This document shows, piece after piece, positions 1-9,159 of a DNA stretch of 64,000 nucleotides; the stretch's first letter is position 1, and every line of letters starts with the position of its first letter. Source of the stretch: Lewinellaceae bacterium. Lineage in GTDB: Bacteria > Bacteroidota > Bacteroidia > Chitinophagales > Saprospiraceae. The DNA lies in contig JADJUJ010000010.1 in assembly GCA_016710765.1 (NCBI GenBank), forward strand, positions 62,001-126,000. The letters are read 5' to 3'. Below the pieces are notes generated by a model. That model made no database searches. It was not told the origin of the DNA and was given only the letters and a program-made list of their open reading frames with translations. The position numbers were made by a program, and so were the translations under genes.

Positions 1-477
1 CGCAAACCACTGATTGTGATGAGCCCGAAATCAGGCCTGCGTGCACCCTACAACCTCGGGCTGATCAGCGAATTGGAAACGGGCAACGCCTTTAGGGAAA
101 TCATCGACGACCCCAACAGCAAGCCCTCCAAGGTAAAACGCGTACTGGTTTGCAGCGGAAAAATATACTACGATCTGCTCAAACGCCAGGAAGAAGAAAA
201 CCGGGAGGATGTAGCGATTGTGCGTCTGGAACAAATTTACCCCTTCCCAAAGCAGCAGATGGACGCCATTGAGAAGAAATACAACAAAGCAGAATTCATG
301 TGGGTACAGGAAGAACCCCGCAACATGGGTGCTTTTGGCCACATTTTGCTGAACCATTCGGAATACAACTGGCAATACTCCGGTCGGAAAACCGCAGCCT
401 CGCCGGCTACAGGTTTTGCTAAAAAACACGAAATGGAACAAAAGGCAATTGTTGATGCTGCTTTCAAATTGCGTTAA
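1..477 (+). CDS. sucA: 2-oxoglutarate dehydrogenase E1 component, C-terminal part (partial)
   Basis: The frame is open from the first base, so the gene starts outside the window and only about 158 C-terminal residues are present. They match the end of the thiamine-diphosphate E1 subunit of 2-oxoglutarate dehydrogenase: the stretch RKPLIVMSPKSGLR, the segment around VLVCSGKIYYDLL, the IVRLEQIYPFP motif and the terminal WVQEEPRNMGA segment are all family landmarks. E1 decarboxylates 2-oxoglutarate and passes the succinyl group to the E2 lipoyl domain in the TCA cycle. It ends 77 bases before the next gene. The partner E2 gene (sucB) is not downstream here, so sucAB may be split or lie upstream. 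Confidence 0.93.
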   Translation, partial: RKPLIVMSPKSGLRAPYNLGLISELETGNAFREIIDDPNSKPSKVKRVLVCSGKIYYDLLKRQEEENREDVAIVRLEQIYPFPKQQMDAIEKKYNKAEFMWVQEEPRNMGAFGHILLNHSEYNWQYSGRKTAASPATGFAKKHEMEQKAIVDAAFKLR

Positions 478-554
478 CGGGAAAGCGCGTTCCTGCATTG
501 GTGTACTGGAAGATCGGGCCACCTCTGCAGGAACGCCCCTCCAAACCAAACCAA

Positions 555-2012
555 ATGGCAGATATCCTCTTTACGCATTCCTACTTTTACCGCTTCGATC
601 CCAAACAATGGAAGGCGCAACAGCCCTATCCGCCTTATGGTACCCTGTTCGCAGCTGCACTGATGCGGGAATTGGGTTACAGCGTTGCCCTTTACGATAC
701 CAATCTGGCAACAGGACCTGAAGGCCTGCAAACACTGTTGGATAAAGAGCAGCCTCGGTATTTGGTCATTTACGACGACGGGTTCAATTATCTTACAAAA
801 ATGTGCCTCACCAACATGCGGGAAGCTGCTTTTCGCATGGCAAATATGGCAAAAGCCATGGGTTGCACGGTTATTGTCAACAGCAGCGACAGCACCGACC
901 ATTACCAGGAATACCTGGACCAGGGAGCCGATTTTGTGCTGCTTGGCGAAGGAGAAACCACCTTAAAAGAACTTATTGCGGTATTGGAATCGGGAGAATC
1001 GCCCTCCGAGCAACTTTCTGGCATAGCCTGGATGCCAACGGGTTTCGATAAGGCTGTACGGCATGCGGCACGCCCCGTGTTACAGGATCTCGACAGTTTG
1101 CCCGATCCTGCCTGGGACCTGGTGGACATGATGGCTTATCGCGATATCTGGCTCCAGTCGCATGGGGAATGGACCCTCAACCTCGCCACTACCCGGGGCT
1201 GCCCGTACAAATGCAACTGGTGTGCAAAACCCATCTATGGAAACCGTTACAACACCCGATCGCCGCAACGCGTAGCGACAGAAATAGAAATGCTCATCCG
1301 GGAATACGGCGTGCACCATTTCTGGATGGCTGACGATATTTTTGGCCTCAAACCCCGCTGGGTACAGGATTTTAGGGATATCGTGCGGTCGAAAAAACTG
1401 CAATTCGGATATAAAATACAAAGCCGTGTTGACCTCCTGCTCAAAGAAGACACCATCGATGCCCTGGCTGCTTCCGGCCTAAAGGAGGTATGGGTGGGCG
1501 CCGAAAGTGGTTCACAAAAAATCCTGGATGCTATGGATAAGGGCACGAAACTGGAAGAAATCCGGGTATCGACCCAACTACTTCAGGAAAAAGGTATCCG
1601 TGTTTGTTTCTTTCTGCAGTTTGGGTACCTCGGAGAAACCCGGGAAGAGGTGGAGGCGACCATCAGGATGGTAGAAACACTGCTGCCCGATGATATTGGA
1701 ATATCGGTGAGTTACCCGCTTCCTGGCACCAAGTTTTTTGAGTCGGTTAAAGGCTTGTTGGGCGACAAGCACAACTGGACCGACTCAGATGATCTGGCCA
1801 TGTTGTATCCTGCTACTTTTCCGCCTGCTTTCTACAAGCGCCTGCACCGGCTGGTGCACAAACGCTTCCGCTTGCGACAGGGTCTGGTGTCACTTAAGCA
1901 TCTGCTTTCTGGCGGGAAAGTCCACTGGAAGCAACTTGTCCGGATACCTTATTACTGGCCCGCTGTCATGGTGGATACCTGGAAACTGAGGAAACTGGAG
2001 ACACCTGGCTGA
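555..2012 (+). CDS. B12-binding-domain radical SAM protein (copy 1)
   Basis: A 485-residue protein when started at the ATG at 555; an open frame extends to 498, but the protein family begins at MADILFTHSYF. Residues 1-190 resemble a cobalamin-binding Rossmann domain (ending GADFVLLGEGE), without a visible DxHxxG base-off motif. Residues ~205-420 are a radical SAM core with CPYKCNWC (Cys216, Cys220, Cys223) to hold the 4Fe-4S cluster, followed by the WVGAESGSQ segment typical of this class. Related enzymes methylate or rearrange unactivated carbons, but the substrate cannot be read from sequence. It is a paralogue of the gene at 3110-4504, and a methyltransferase lies between the two. Confidence 0.85.
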   Translation: MADILFTHSYFYRFDPKQWKAQQPYPPYGTLFAAALMRELGYSVALYDTNLATGPEGLQTLLDKEQPRYLVIYDDGFNYLTKMCLTNMREAAFRMANMAKAMGCTVIVNSSDSTDHYQEYLDQGADFVLLGEGETTLKELIAVLESGESPSEQLSGIAWMPTGFDKAVRHAARPVLQDLDSLPDPAWDLVDMMAYRDIWLQSHGEWTLNLATTRGCPYKCNWCAKPIYGNRYNTRSPQRVATEIEMLIREYGVHHFWMADDIFGLKPRWVQDFRDIVRSKKLQFGYKIQSRVDLLLKEDTIDALAASGLKEVWVGAESGSQKILDAMDKGTKLEEIRVSTQLLQEKGIRVCFFLQFGYLGETREEVEATIRMVETLLPDDIGISVSYPLPGTKFFESVKGLLGDKHNWTDSDDLAMLYPATFPPAFYKRLHRLVHKRFRLRQGLVSLKHLLSGGKVHWKQLVRIPYYWPAVMVDTWKLRKLETPG

Positions 2013-2324
2013 TGCCATTGTTTTTGCCTTCTGCGGGCATCTGCGCGTTCTGCGGGACCATACTTTTTGCCGAAGGCAAAACAAAACTGTTTAAACTTGG
2101 AATGAACGGTAATTTCAATTGATTCTGACCTTAGATAAATAATCTTTTGCCTTCGGCAAAATTGTCAAAACTTTTTTCACGATTATTCCGCAGATTGGCC
2201 CCAACGCGGTCGGCCCGCGGGGCGGGGGGGGGGGGGGCCCGGGCGCGGGGGGGGGGGGGGGGGGAAAGGGGGGGGGGGGGGGACGCAGATACCCGCAGAT
2301 TGACCACAACACCATAGCAACGCC
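2013..2324. repeat. Intergenic region with CGCAGAT-type repeats and a poly-G tract
   Basis: This gene-free 312-base stretch holds short palindromes built from TTTGCCTTCGGCAAA-like words (around 2030-2070 and 2148-2162) and two near-identical CCGCAGATTG-[G/A]-CC-[C/A]-CAAC words flanking a low-complexity tract at 2208-2282. Related GCAGAT-rich intergenic repeats are familiar in Bacteroidota. No ORF or RNA gene is visible in it. Confidence 0.6.
2208..2282. other. Poly-G low-complexity tract, probable sequencing or assembly artefact
   Basis: About 65 of 75 bases are G, in runs of up to ~17 interrupted by a few C and A bases. Nothing comparable occurs elsewhere in the window. It lies between two copies of a CCGCAGATTG word, so it may replace a collapsed repeat. 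Poly-G is also the signature of no-signal cycles in two-colour short-read chemistry. Confidence 0.7.
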
Positions 2325-3110
2325 ATGCACTTCCACCCCATAGCCAACAACTACGATGCAACCTTCACAAATACCCCAATTGGCCGCTTGCAACGTTCGC
2401 AAGTGTGGAAGGCGCTTGAAAGATACACCGTTGCAGCCCCCATGCGGATACTCGAACTCAATTGCGGAACCGGTGTCGATGCCGTTCACTTTGCCGCAAA
2501 AGGGCACCAGGTCCTGGCCACCGATGCCGCACCGGGAATGATTGACATAACGGCAGCACGCGCAAAGGTCATGCACCTTGATCACCTAATCAGCACGCGC
2601 GTTAGCCCATTCTATACTATTACCCAACTACCCGAAACGGGCTTCGATCTCGTATTCTCCAACTTCGGAGGGGTCAATTGCATTCCAACCAGCGAGCTTG
2701 GGCAACTGGCCGAAGATTGTCGCGAAAAACTGCGCCCGGGCGGCGTTCTGGCCATGGTTGTCATGGGCCGGTTTTGTTACTGGGAAACCCTTTATTTTCT
2801 CGCCAAAGGAAAATGGAGCACCGCCTTCCGGCGGCTTCGCCGGGAAGCCAGTACTGCCAACTTGTCAAGCCAGCATGTCGTCCCAACCTGGTACCACAGC
2901 AACGGAAGCCTGAAAAACTTACCAGGCTACCAACACCTTGGTTCGGTACCGATTGGCCTGGCCATACCGCCCTCCTACCTGAACCCCTTTTTCGCAAAAA
3001 GAGAACGGCTATTAAATGGACTTGCCAAAATCGAGCAATTCTTTTTCCGCCAGCGGGTTACCTTTGGGGCCGACCACTTTTTCATCCTACTTCAAAAAAC
3101 AAGCACTTAG
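2325..3110 (+). CDS. Class I SAM-dependent methyltransferase
   Basis: A 261-residue protein with a Rossmann methyltransferase fold: motif I is LELNCGTGVDAVHFA (about residues 43-57), followed by an acidic strand end VLATDAAPGMI and the FSNFGGVNC segment in the motif IV position. The ATG at 2325 is the first plausible start after the poly-G tract. The stop TAG overlaps a GTG start for the next radical SAM gene (TAGTG at 3108-3112), which implies translational coupling. Sitting between two B12-type radical SAM genes, it probably acts in the same small biosynthetic pathway. The substrate is unknown. Confidence 0.8.
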   Translation: MHFHPIANNYDATFTNTPIGRLQRSQVWKALERYTVAAPMRILELNCGTGVDAVHFAAKGHQVLATDAAPGMIDITAARAKVMHLDHLISTRVSPFYTITQLPETGFDLVFSNFGGVNCIPTSELGQLAEDCREKLRPGGVLAMVVMGRFCYWETLYFLAKGKWSTAFRRLRREASTANLSSQHVVPTWYHSNGSLKNLPGYQHLGSVPIGLAIPPSYLNPFFAKRERLLNGLAKIEQFFFRQRVTFGADHFFILLQKTST

Positions 3111-4504
3111 TGCAGGTACTTTTCAGCCATGGCTATTTCATCGAGGACGACCCGCGAGAACAGCGCATCATGCGGCCGTACCCCCTTGGCCTGCTGTACC
3201 TGGCGGGATGGCTGGAAAAGCATGGGGTTTCAAACAGCGTATTTGATACAACTTTCTCGACAAAAACAGTGCTTTTTGACCATTTAACGAGCGAAAAACC
3301 ACCTGTTCTGGCGCTGTATACCAACCTGATGACCAAGTTGAACGTTATCGAAATCATGCGATTTGTTCGCTCACAGGAAGCGTTGAAAAACACCCTTTTG
3401 GTGGTGGGCGGACCCGATGTGAGTTACAATATCCAAAATTACCTGGAGGCTGGCGCTGATGTTGTCGTGATTGGTGAAGGAGAACAAAGTATGCTCGACC
3501 TCGCCCTCGCGTATGAAGGCCACCGCAATTGGCTGGAACAATTCGGCCATATCCCTGGTATCGCTTTTTTGCAGCCCGACCAAACCGTTCATCAGACAGG
3601 GCCGCGCGAAAAAATTCGCGACATTGATACCCTCCCTTTCCCCAAACGCGACGCCATCGACCTCAGCCTGTACCTGCAGGCATGGAAAAAGGTGCACGGC
3701 AAAAGCGCCGTTAGCATCAGCACCCAACGGGGCTGCCCTTATACCTGCCGCTGGTGCAGCACTGCGGTGTACGGACAAAGTTACCGCAGGCGTAGCCCGG
3801 AAAATGTGGTGGATGAAATTGAGCAACTACAGCGCGACTACGATTTTGATCTCGTCTGGTTTGTAGACGACGTGTTCACCGTCAGCCACAAATGGGTAGA
3901 AAATTTCGCTGCAGAATTGAAAAAACGAAAAGTGACTGTGCAATTTGAATGCATCACCCGTGCCGATCGGCTGAACGAGGAAGTACTTCGAACCCTCAGC
4001 GAAATGGGATGCTTTCGGATTTGGGTTGGCGCCGAAAGCGGCTCGCAACGTATCATCGATGCCATGGACCGGCGGGTGGACGTCGGGCAGGTGCGCGAAA
4101 TGATTCGGGCTGCCCGCCGAACAGGCATCCAGGCAGGGACTTTCATCATGCTGGGCTACCCGGGCGAAACCGAAGCAGATATCCGGGAGGCCGGGCGGCA
4201 TCTCAAGGAATCGGGCCCCGACTTGTTCACCATCACTGTGGCCTACCCCATTAAAGGAACAGGCTTGTACGAAGAAGTAGCCGCCACGACAACCATGGAC
4301 CTGCCCTGGCAGGAACATACCGACCGCGACATCGATTTCCCAAGAACCTATTCCCGAAAATACTACGATTATGCCGTTCGCTGGACGGTAAATGCGGTAA
4401 ACTGGCATCAGGAGCGACAGAAAAAAGGACCCATTTCTGCAACTGGTGTGAAGCTAATGCTGAAGGTGGCCGCTGCCCGGTTGGGAATGATGGTATCGCG
4501 GTAA
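3110..4504 (+). CDS. B12-binding-domain radical SAM protein (copy 2)
   Basis: A 464-residue protein. No ATG lies near the family start; the GTG at 3110, overlapping the upstream TAG by one base, gives VQVLFSHGYF, which aligns with the FTHSYF start of copy 1. The order is a cobalamin-binding-like domain (about 1-185, with GADVVVIGEGEQS), then a radical SAM core with CPYTCRWC (Cys209, Cys213, Cys216) and WVGAESGSQRIIDAMDR. The frame stays open further upstream inside the methyltransferase, but that is an overlap of frames and not coding here. Copy 1 and copy 2 share motif order and local sequence throughout, so they are ancient duplicates that have probably specialised for different steps. Confidence 0.83.
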   Translation: MQVLFSHGYFIEDDPREQRIMRPYPLGLLYLAGWLEKHGVSNSVFDTTFSTKTVLFDHLTSEKPPVLALYTNLMTKLNVIEIMRFVRSQEALKNTLLVVGGPDVSYNIQNYLEAGADVVVIGEGEQSMLDLALAYEGHRNWLEQFGHIPGIAFLQPDQTVHQTGPREKIRDIDTLPFPKRDAIDLSLYLQAWKKVHGKSAVSISTQRGCPYTCRWCSTAVYGQSYRRRSPENVVDEIEQLQRDYDFDLVWFVDDVFTVSHKWVENFAAELKKRKVTVQFECITRADRLNEEVLRTLSEMGCFRIWVGAESGSQRIIDAMDRRVDVGQVREMIRAARRTGIQAGTFIMLGYPGETEADIREAGRHLKESGPDLFTITVAYPIKGTGLYEEVAATTTMDLPWQEHTDRDIDFPRTYSRKYYDYAVRWTVNAVNWHQERQKKGPISATGVKLMLKVAAARLGMMVSR

Positions 4505-4560
4505 ACGCGGCTTTCATCAGCACAGTTATTTCATTTTGTCAAAACCAAAACATAAAAACC

Positions 4561-4989
4561 ATGAAGCACAGCATGCATACATTGATGGCAATTGCCATAC
4601 TGCTTTGCGCCACCCAGATAATGGCGCAATCGACCAGTGCGGAAACGTCGTCCGCTGACAACAAGGAAATGATCTACAACCAAAGAGATCTCAATGTTTC
4701 GCCCAGCTTTCCAGGTGGCGAACAAGAACTGATGCAATACATTGCAACCCACATCAATTACCCGGCGGAGGCGCGCAAGAAAGGCATCTCCGGAATTGTA
4801 GTTATTCGTTTTGTCGTAGACGCCAATGGCATTGTCCGCGATGGGGAAATTGCCAAAGAAATCGGTGGAGGTTGCGGTGAAGAAGCACTTCGGATGATCG
4901 GCGCCATGCCAGCATGGACACCTGGGCAAGTTGCGGGCCAAGCTGTTGCCTCCAAGTATACGCTGCCCATCCGGTTTACCTTGAACTGA
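4561..4989 (+). CDS. TonB C-terminal-domain protein (periplasmic)
   Basis: 142 residues. Residues 1-22 form a signal peptide ending in IMAQ. The rest is a TonB C-terminal domain: FPGGEQELMQYIATHINYP, GIVVIRFVVDANG and the terminal LPIRFTLN. Normal TonB proteins are anchored by an uncleaved N-terminal helix and have a proline-rich spanner; this one has neither, so it is probably a soluble periplasmic protein that contacts outer-membrane receptors or other partners. Stand-alone TonB_C proteins of this kind are frequent in Bacteroidota. It starts 56 bases after the radical SAM gene. Confidence 0.85.
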   Translation: MKHSMHTLMAIAILLCATQIMAQSTSAETSSADNKEMIYNQRDLNVSPSFPGGEQELMQYIATHINYPAEARKKGISGIVVIRFVVDANGIVRDGEIAKEIGGGCGEEALRMIGAMPAWTPGQVAGQAVASKYTLPIRFTLN

Positions 4990-5008
4990 GTCAGTTTGGC
5001 AAAACTGG

Positions 5009-5925
5009 TTACACCCGCTTATTTCGGGTTTTCACCAAATGGCGGGCCTGCTCCGGCCAGTCTTCCTCCCGTATTTTTTCAGGGGCAAAACCCAACGCAG
5101 CAGCAACAGCCTGAATGGTGTTTTCATCCCAGGATGCAATTTGATCGAAGTTCAGAACACCCATGGCGTGCAGCTGTTGCTCAGCAAATGGGCTGACACC
5201 GTTGATCAACTTCAGATCGTCGGTTTGTGCCGATTCCGCAACGGAATGGGTAGAAGAGCCTTTAAAACGCTCATCAGAAACAGCCACGGTACCCAACGGG
5301 TGCCCGCTAACGCTGGTACTGCGCAGCATACCGAGTTGCAGATTTTCGATTTCAATGCGTGCAGCATCGAGTTGCTCCTGATAAAAGCGGCGTTCCTTTT
5401 CAATACTGATGTTTACCGTCTCCAGGCTCCTGCACTTGTTTTTTGCAATCCGGCAAAATCGCGGTGTAAAGTCATCCAGGCTTTGAGCTCCTCGCGGAGC
5501 CGGTCCAGGTCGTGGAGCAACTGTGCATTGCGAAGGCGAATCTGCTCCGACTGCGTATCGAGAAATCCAATTTTTTCTGCATAATGCGCTGCTTCTGCCT
5601 CTGCTTTGTCTATTCGGGCGAGATACGTTTCCTGTACGGAGTGCCGTACAGCCTTTTCCATTTCAAAAGCTGAAACCTCCTGCCGCAGGCTGGTGATTTC
5701 CTGGGTAAGCTTTTTTATTTCGTTGGTCCGCAATTCATGCTGATCTTTGAGCTGCGCAAAAAGCCGTGCCAGCGAATTGCGGTCCTGCTCCAGCCTTTCA
5801 TAGGCCTCGATGATGGGTCGCTCGCTGAGCGAAGCTCTGAGCGACCACCCTATTAAAATCCCTACTAAGGCGATAATGGCAAGGATTAATAACAGGAATG
5901 ACTTATCCTGCAAAAAAATGTCCAT
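5009..5925 (-). CDS. Membrane-anchored coiled-coil protein with C-terminal helix-hairpin-helix domain (frameshifted)
   Basis: Two reading frames join into one ~305-residue product. The first (from ATG at 5925) has an N-terminal membrane helix (LLLILAIIALVGILIGW) and a long heptad-rich coiled coil, then stops at 5413. The second frame, open from about 5440 to 5009, continues the coiled coil (FYQEQLDAARIEIENLQ) and ends in a helix-hairpin-helix-like domain with DLKLINGVSPFAEQQLHAMG, a form found in many Bacteroidota proteins. The switch occurs at a run of six A on the coding strand (5439-5444), where one base is missing. Function unknown; the HhH region could bind DNA or protein. A good promoter sits 21 bases upstream (5946-5977). 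Confidence 0.7.
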
Positions 5926-5945
5926 AAAAGTTGGATATTAACCAC

Positions 5946-5977
5946 CAAAGATAGGGCTGTACGCTTGAAATTCGCAA
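5946..5977 (-). promoter_or_regulatory. Bacteroidota-type promoter for the coiled-coil/HhH gene
   Basis: On the minus strand a TTG (-33) is followed after exactly 21 bases by TATCTTTG (-7), matching the Bacteroidetes primary sigma factor consensus TTG-N19-21-TAnnTTTG. The -7 box ends 21 bases before the ATG at 5925. Confidence 0.6.
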
Positions 5978-6040
5978 TGTGCTACCCCTTTTTACGTTAA
6001 CTATTATCATTTTTTTACATAATTTATTGAAAAACCGGAT

Positions 6041-7494
6041 TTGTACCCTACCCTAAACTTACCATTTCATCGATTTTTATCCCTTCAGGTTCTGATGTTG
6101 TTGTGTTGGCCTGCCTTCGTCGATGGCTTGCTGGCACAGGAAGTGGTCGCGAATGATTCCAGTATGGTGGTGGTAGACTCCATTCGTGTTACCGGAAACC
6201 GGCGTACCCGGGAAAGCATTGTCCTGCGTGAACTGGCCTTTGCGGTTGGCGACACCCTGGAGCGAAGCACCTTACCTGAAGTGTTGGAAACCAACCGGCT
6301 GCGGGTGCTTAACCTAGCCCTTTTTACCAGCGCCAAATGCTACGTTGCCCGGGAATTGCCCGATGGCCATCTGGTGTTGCAACTGGATTTAAAGGAGAGT
6401 TGGTACACCTACCCCGTTCCACTTTTTGAACTGGCCGATCGAAATTTCAACGTATGGTGGTACGAGTTCGACCATACCCTCAGACGGGTCAACTACGGCA
6501 TCAATTGGTACCAACTCAATCTGAGCGGCCGGGGTGATCGCCTGCGGCTAAATGCCAAGTTCGGGGATACCAACCGCTACGAAGCCGTCTATACCAGTCC
6601 GGCCGCTACGAAAAGCCAAAACATCGGCATCCAGGCAGGCATCCGTTCCTCACCGGCCCATGAGGTTGCCGTGGTAACCAACCGCAACAAACTCGACTTT
6701 CGCCGAAACCCCGGCAACTGGCAAATTGAACGCCTGCAAGCCAACATTGGCATTACCTGGCGACCAGGTTTTTTCAGTTCGCAAAGCTTCGTGTTGGAAT
6801 ACCACCGCAATGAGGTGATCGATACCATTGCTGATTTTCTGAATCCAGATTTTTTCTTGAATGGCAAAACCTTGCAACGGCATACCAGTTTCTTATACAC
6901 GGTTAAGACCGACCACCGCGACATCAGGCCCTATCCCCTGAAAGGATATTATGGGCAAATGGAATTCCGCTGGAACGGATTGCTCCCCTCCGACGACCTC
7001 CACCTTGCCCGTTTGCGCGGCGAATGGCGGCAATACCTGCTGCTTCATCCCAAGGTAAGCCTGGAAATGATTGGTGTGGCCAGGGTGAGCCTGCCCGATA
7101 AAAAGCCCCCCTATTTCAACAACCAGGCATTGGGCTATGGTGGCGATTATGTCAACGGGTACGAGTATTTTGTGGCCGATGGATTGCATTATGGGCTTTT
7201 GAAAACTGCCTTTCACTGGAAGGTACTCGAGCTAAACCTCAATTTTGGACAGCTGATGCCGCTGAAGTCCTACAAAGGGCTCCCCTCAAAGCCTTCCTCG
7301 CATTTAACAACGACATTGGTTACGCCCGCGACCCATATTACGCAGCCAACAACCCCATGTCGAACCGCCTGCTTTGGGGCTATGGCCTGGGGCTGGATAT
7401 TGTGGCCTACTACGATAGCGTTGCCCGCATCGAATGGAGCATCAACGACCTGGGGCAAAGCGGGTTCTACCTTCACGTAAATTCCGGATTTTGA
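6041..7494 (+). CDS. Outer-membrane protein with POTRA-like domain and beta-barrel (BamA/TamA-like; frameshifted)
   Basis: About 484 residues. The N-terminus is a signal peptide ending LLAQ; the start is either TTG 6041, which supplies the basic n-region, or ATG 6095, which would leave almost no n-region. Residues ~40-120 look like a POTRA domain (VDSIRVTGNRRTRESIVLREL), followed by beta-barrel strands rich in alternating aromatics (NVWWYEFDHTL, GINWYQLNLSG). At about 7283 one C is missing from a C run; after that the correct frame continues as PLKAFLAFNNDIGYARD and ends at TGA 7492-7494 with the aromatic terminus VNSGF usual for barrels. It probably acts in outer-membrane protein or lipid assembly. 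The next gene starts three bases later. Confidence 0.72.
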
Positions 7495-7496
7495 GC

Positions 7497-8171
7497 ATGC
7501 GCGCCTTTTTTCGCCTTTTCATCCTGCCTTTCTATCGCATTTGGGCACTCCGGCACATCCGGCAGGAACAAACGTTTCGGTACAAAGGGCTGGAATTGCG
7601 CATCCCTCCCGGCGTTTTTCACCCTGGCATTTTTTTCAGCACACCTGTTTTTTTGCGATTTTTGGAAAAAAACATCGATTTCACTGGGCAAAAAACGCTC
7701 GACATCGGTACAGGTAGCGGTATTCTGGGGCTGTGGGCAGCAAAGCACGGCGCACTGGCTACAGGTATCGACCGTAACCCCGCTGCCGTCGATTGCGCCA
7801 AAAACAACGCGGTAAAAAATGGCCTGAAACTTCGGGTTATTGAATCGAATCTGTTCAATAATCTACAACAAGAATGCTTCGATATTATGCTGATCAACCC
7901 GCCCTGGTATGCCCGTAAAGCGGCAGACCGGAGCGAGGATGCTTTTTTTGCCGGGGAAAACTTCGAATATTTTGACCGATTGTTCCAGCAAATGCCCCAC
8001 TTTTGCTGCGAGGGCGCCAAGGTTTTGATGATTTTGTCGGAAGATGGCGCACCGGAAGAAGTTGGAAAAGCGGCCCAGCGATACGGTTGGGCGATGGAGA
8101 ACGTTTATGAAGAAAAGCGCTGGGGAGAACGGTTTATGATTTTCTCCCTGAAGCCAACTGACGCGCTTTGA
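7497..8171 (+). CDS. SAM-dependent methyltransferase (PrmC/HemK-like, NPPW motif)
   Basis: 224 residues from ATG 7497, two bases after the preceding stop, so it is probably co-transcribed with the barrel gene. It carries motif I LDIGTGSGILGLWAAKHGA, an acidic GIDRNPAAVD and the catalytic-loop motif LINPPWY. NPP[YWF] is the signature of enzymes that methylate planar nitrogens such as glutamine side chains or nucleic-acid bases. The N-terminal ~60 residues are basic and hydrophobic (RAFFRLFILPFYRIW). Substrate not determinable. Confidence 0.78.
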   Translation: MRAFFRLFILPFYRIWALRHIRQEQTFRYKGLELRIPPGVFHPGIFFSTPVFLRFLEKNIDFTGQKTLDIGTGSGILGLWAAKHGALATGIDRNPAAVDCAKNNAVKNGLKLRVIESNLFNNLQQECFDIMLINPPWYARKAADRSEDAFFAGENFEYFDRLFQQMPHFCCEGAKVLMILSEDGAPEEVGKAAQRYGWAMENVYEEKRWGERFMIFSLKPTDAL

Positions 8172-8226
8172 GCATTTTTGAAGGGCACAAGACCCCTTGA
8201 GTACTGAATACAAGAGAAAAAAACAC

Positions 8227-9159
8227 ATGTCCGCTTACGAGACTTTTTGTTCTAATGCTCCTGCTGATTTCCCCGTGTTCTTGCAACATTGGTATCTGGA
8301 TGCCGTTTGCGAAAACGGCAACTGGGCGGCTGCGGTGGTGGAAGACCAAGGGCGGGTAGTGGGCGTGTGGCCACATTTTATCAAGGAAAAATGGGGTAAA
8401 AGCTATGTTGCCATGCCCGCCCTGTGCCGGCAAATGGGGCCTTACCTCTTGCCCGAATACCGCGGCACCGTGAAGGAGCCTACTTTGATCGAAAGCATGT
8501 TGGCACAAGTGCCGGAAATGGCTTCGTTTGAACAAGACTTTAATTACACGGCCCAAAACTGGCTGCCCTTGTACTGGAAGGATTTTCAACAAACCACCCG
8601 GTATTCCTACCAGATTGAGGTGGGTAACCTGAAGCAGGTGTGGAAAAACATCAAGTCGGACTACCGGAACAACAAGATAAAAAAAGCGCAAAAAAAGGTA
8701 GTGGTGTATCCTGAAGGCACCGTGGAAGATTTTCTGACAGTACACAACCGCAGTTTCGAACGGCAGGGCATTCCAGCGCCAATTAGCCTCGGTTTTTTGC
8801 AAAAACTGGATGAGGCGCTTGCGTCGCACACCTCGCGGACCATGTTTTTTGCCCGGGACCGCGAAAGCGGCGCCATACACTCCGTGGCTTACCTGATATG
8901 GGATCGGGAAAGAGCCTGGTACCTGATGTCGGGCGACGACCCTGCGCTGCGCAAGTCGGGCGCCGGCATGCTGCTCATCTGGGAAGCCATTCGCTATACC
9001 AACGAGGTGCTGGGTTTGCCCATTTTCGACTTCGCCGGCAGCATGCTCCCCACGGTAGAGCCCATTCGCCGGCATTTTGGCGCACAGCAGGCGCCTTATT
9101 TTCGGGTTTGGAAAGACGCGCACTGGCTCTGGAAATTGAAAAGAAAAATGGGTCGGTAG
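8227..9159 (+). CDS. FemAB/GNAT-like acyltransferase
   Basis: 310 residues from ATG 8227; an in-frame TTG at 8197 is less likely. The layout is two GNAT-like halves as in FemAB and BioF2-like transferases: an N-terminal half with FLQHWYLDAVCENGNW and a C-terminal half with FFARDRESGAIHSVAYLIWD, the SGDDPALRKSGAGMLLIWEAI acetyl-donor loop region and a final FDFAGSMLP. Family members add amino-acyl or acyl groups to peptidoglycan precursors, polysaccharides or lipids using tRNA or CoA donors. The basic segment YRNNKIKKAQKK in the middle is also typical. Cytoplasmic, no signal peptide. Confidence 0.75.
   Translation: MSAYETFCSNAPADFPVFLQHWYLDAVCENGNWAAAVVEDQGRVVGVWPHFIKEKWGKSYVAMPALCRQMGPYLLPEYRGTVKEPTLIESMLAQVPEMASFEQDFNYTAQNWLPLYWKDFQQTTRYSYQIEVGNLKQVWKNIKSDYRNNKIKKAQKKVVVYPEGTVEDFLTVHNRSFERQGIPAPISLGFLQKLDEALASHTSRTMFFARDRESGAIHSVAYLIWDRERAWYLMSGDDPALRKSGAGMLLIWEAIRYTNEVLGLPIFDFAGSMLPTVEPIRRHFGAQQAPYFRVWKDAHWLWKLKRKMGR

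Noticed and set aside
2678..3109. An N-terminal extension of about 144 residues on the second radical SAM protein
   Set aside because: It overlaps the methyltransferase in another frame, has no family similarity, and the GTG at 3110 aligns with the start of the paralogue.
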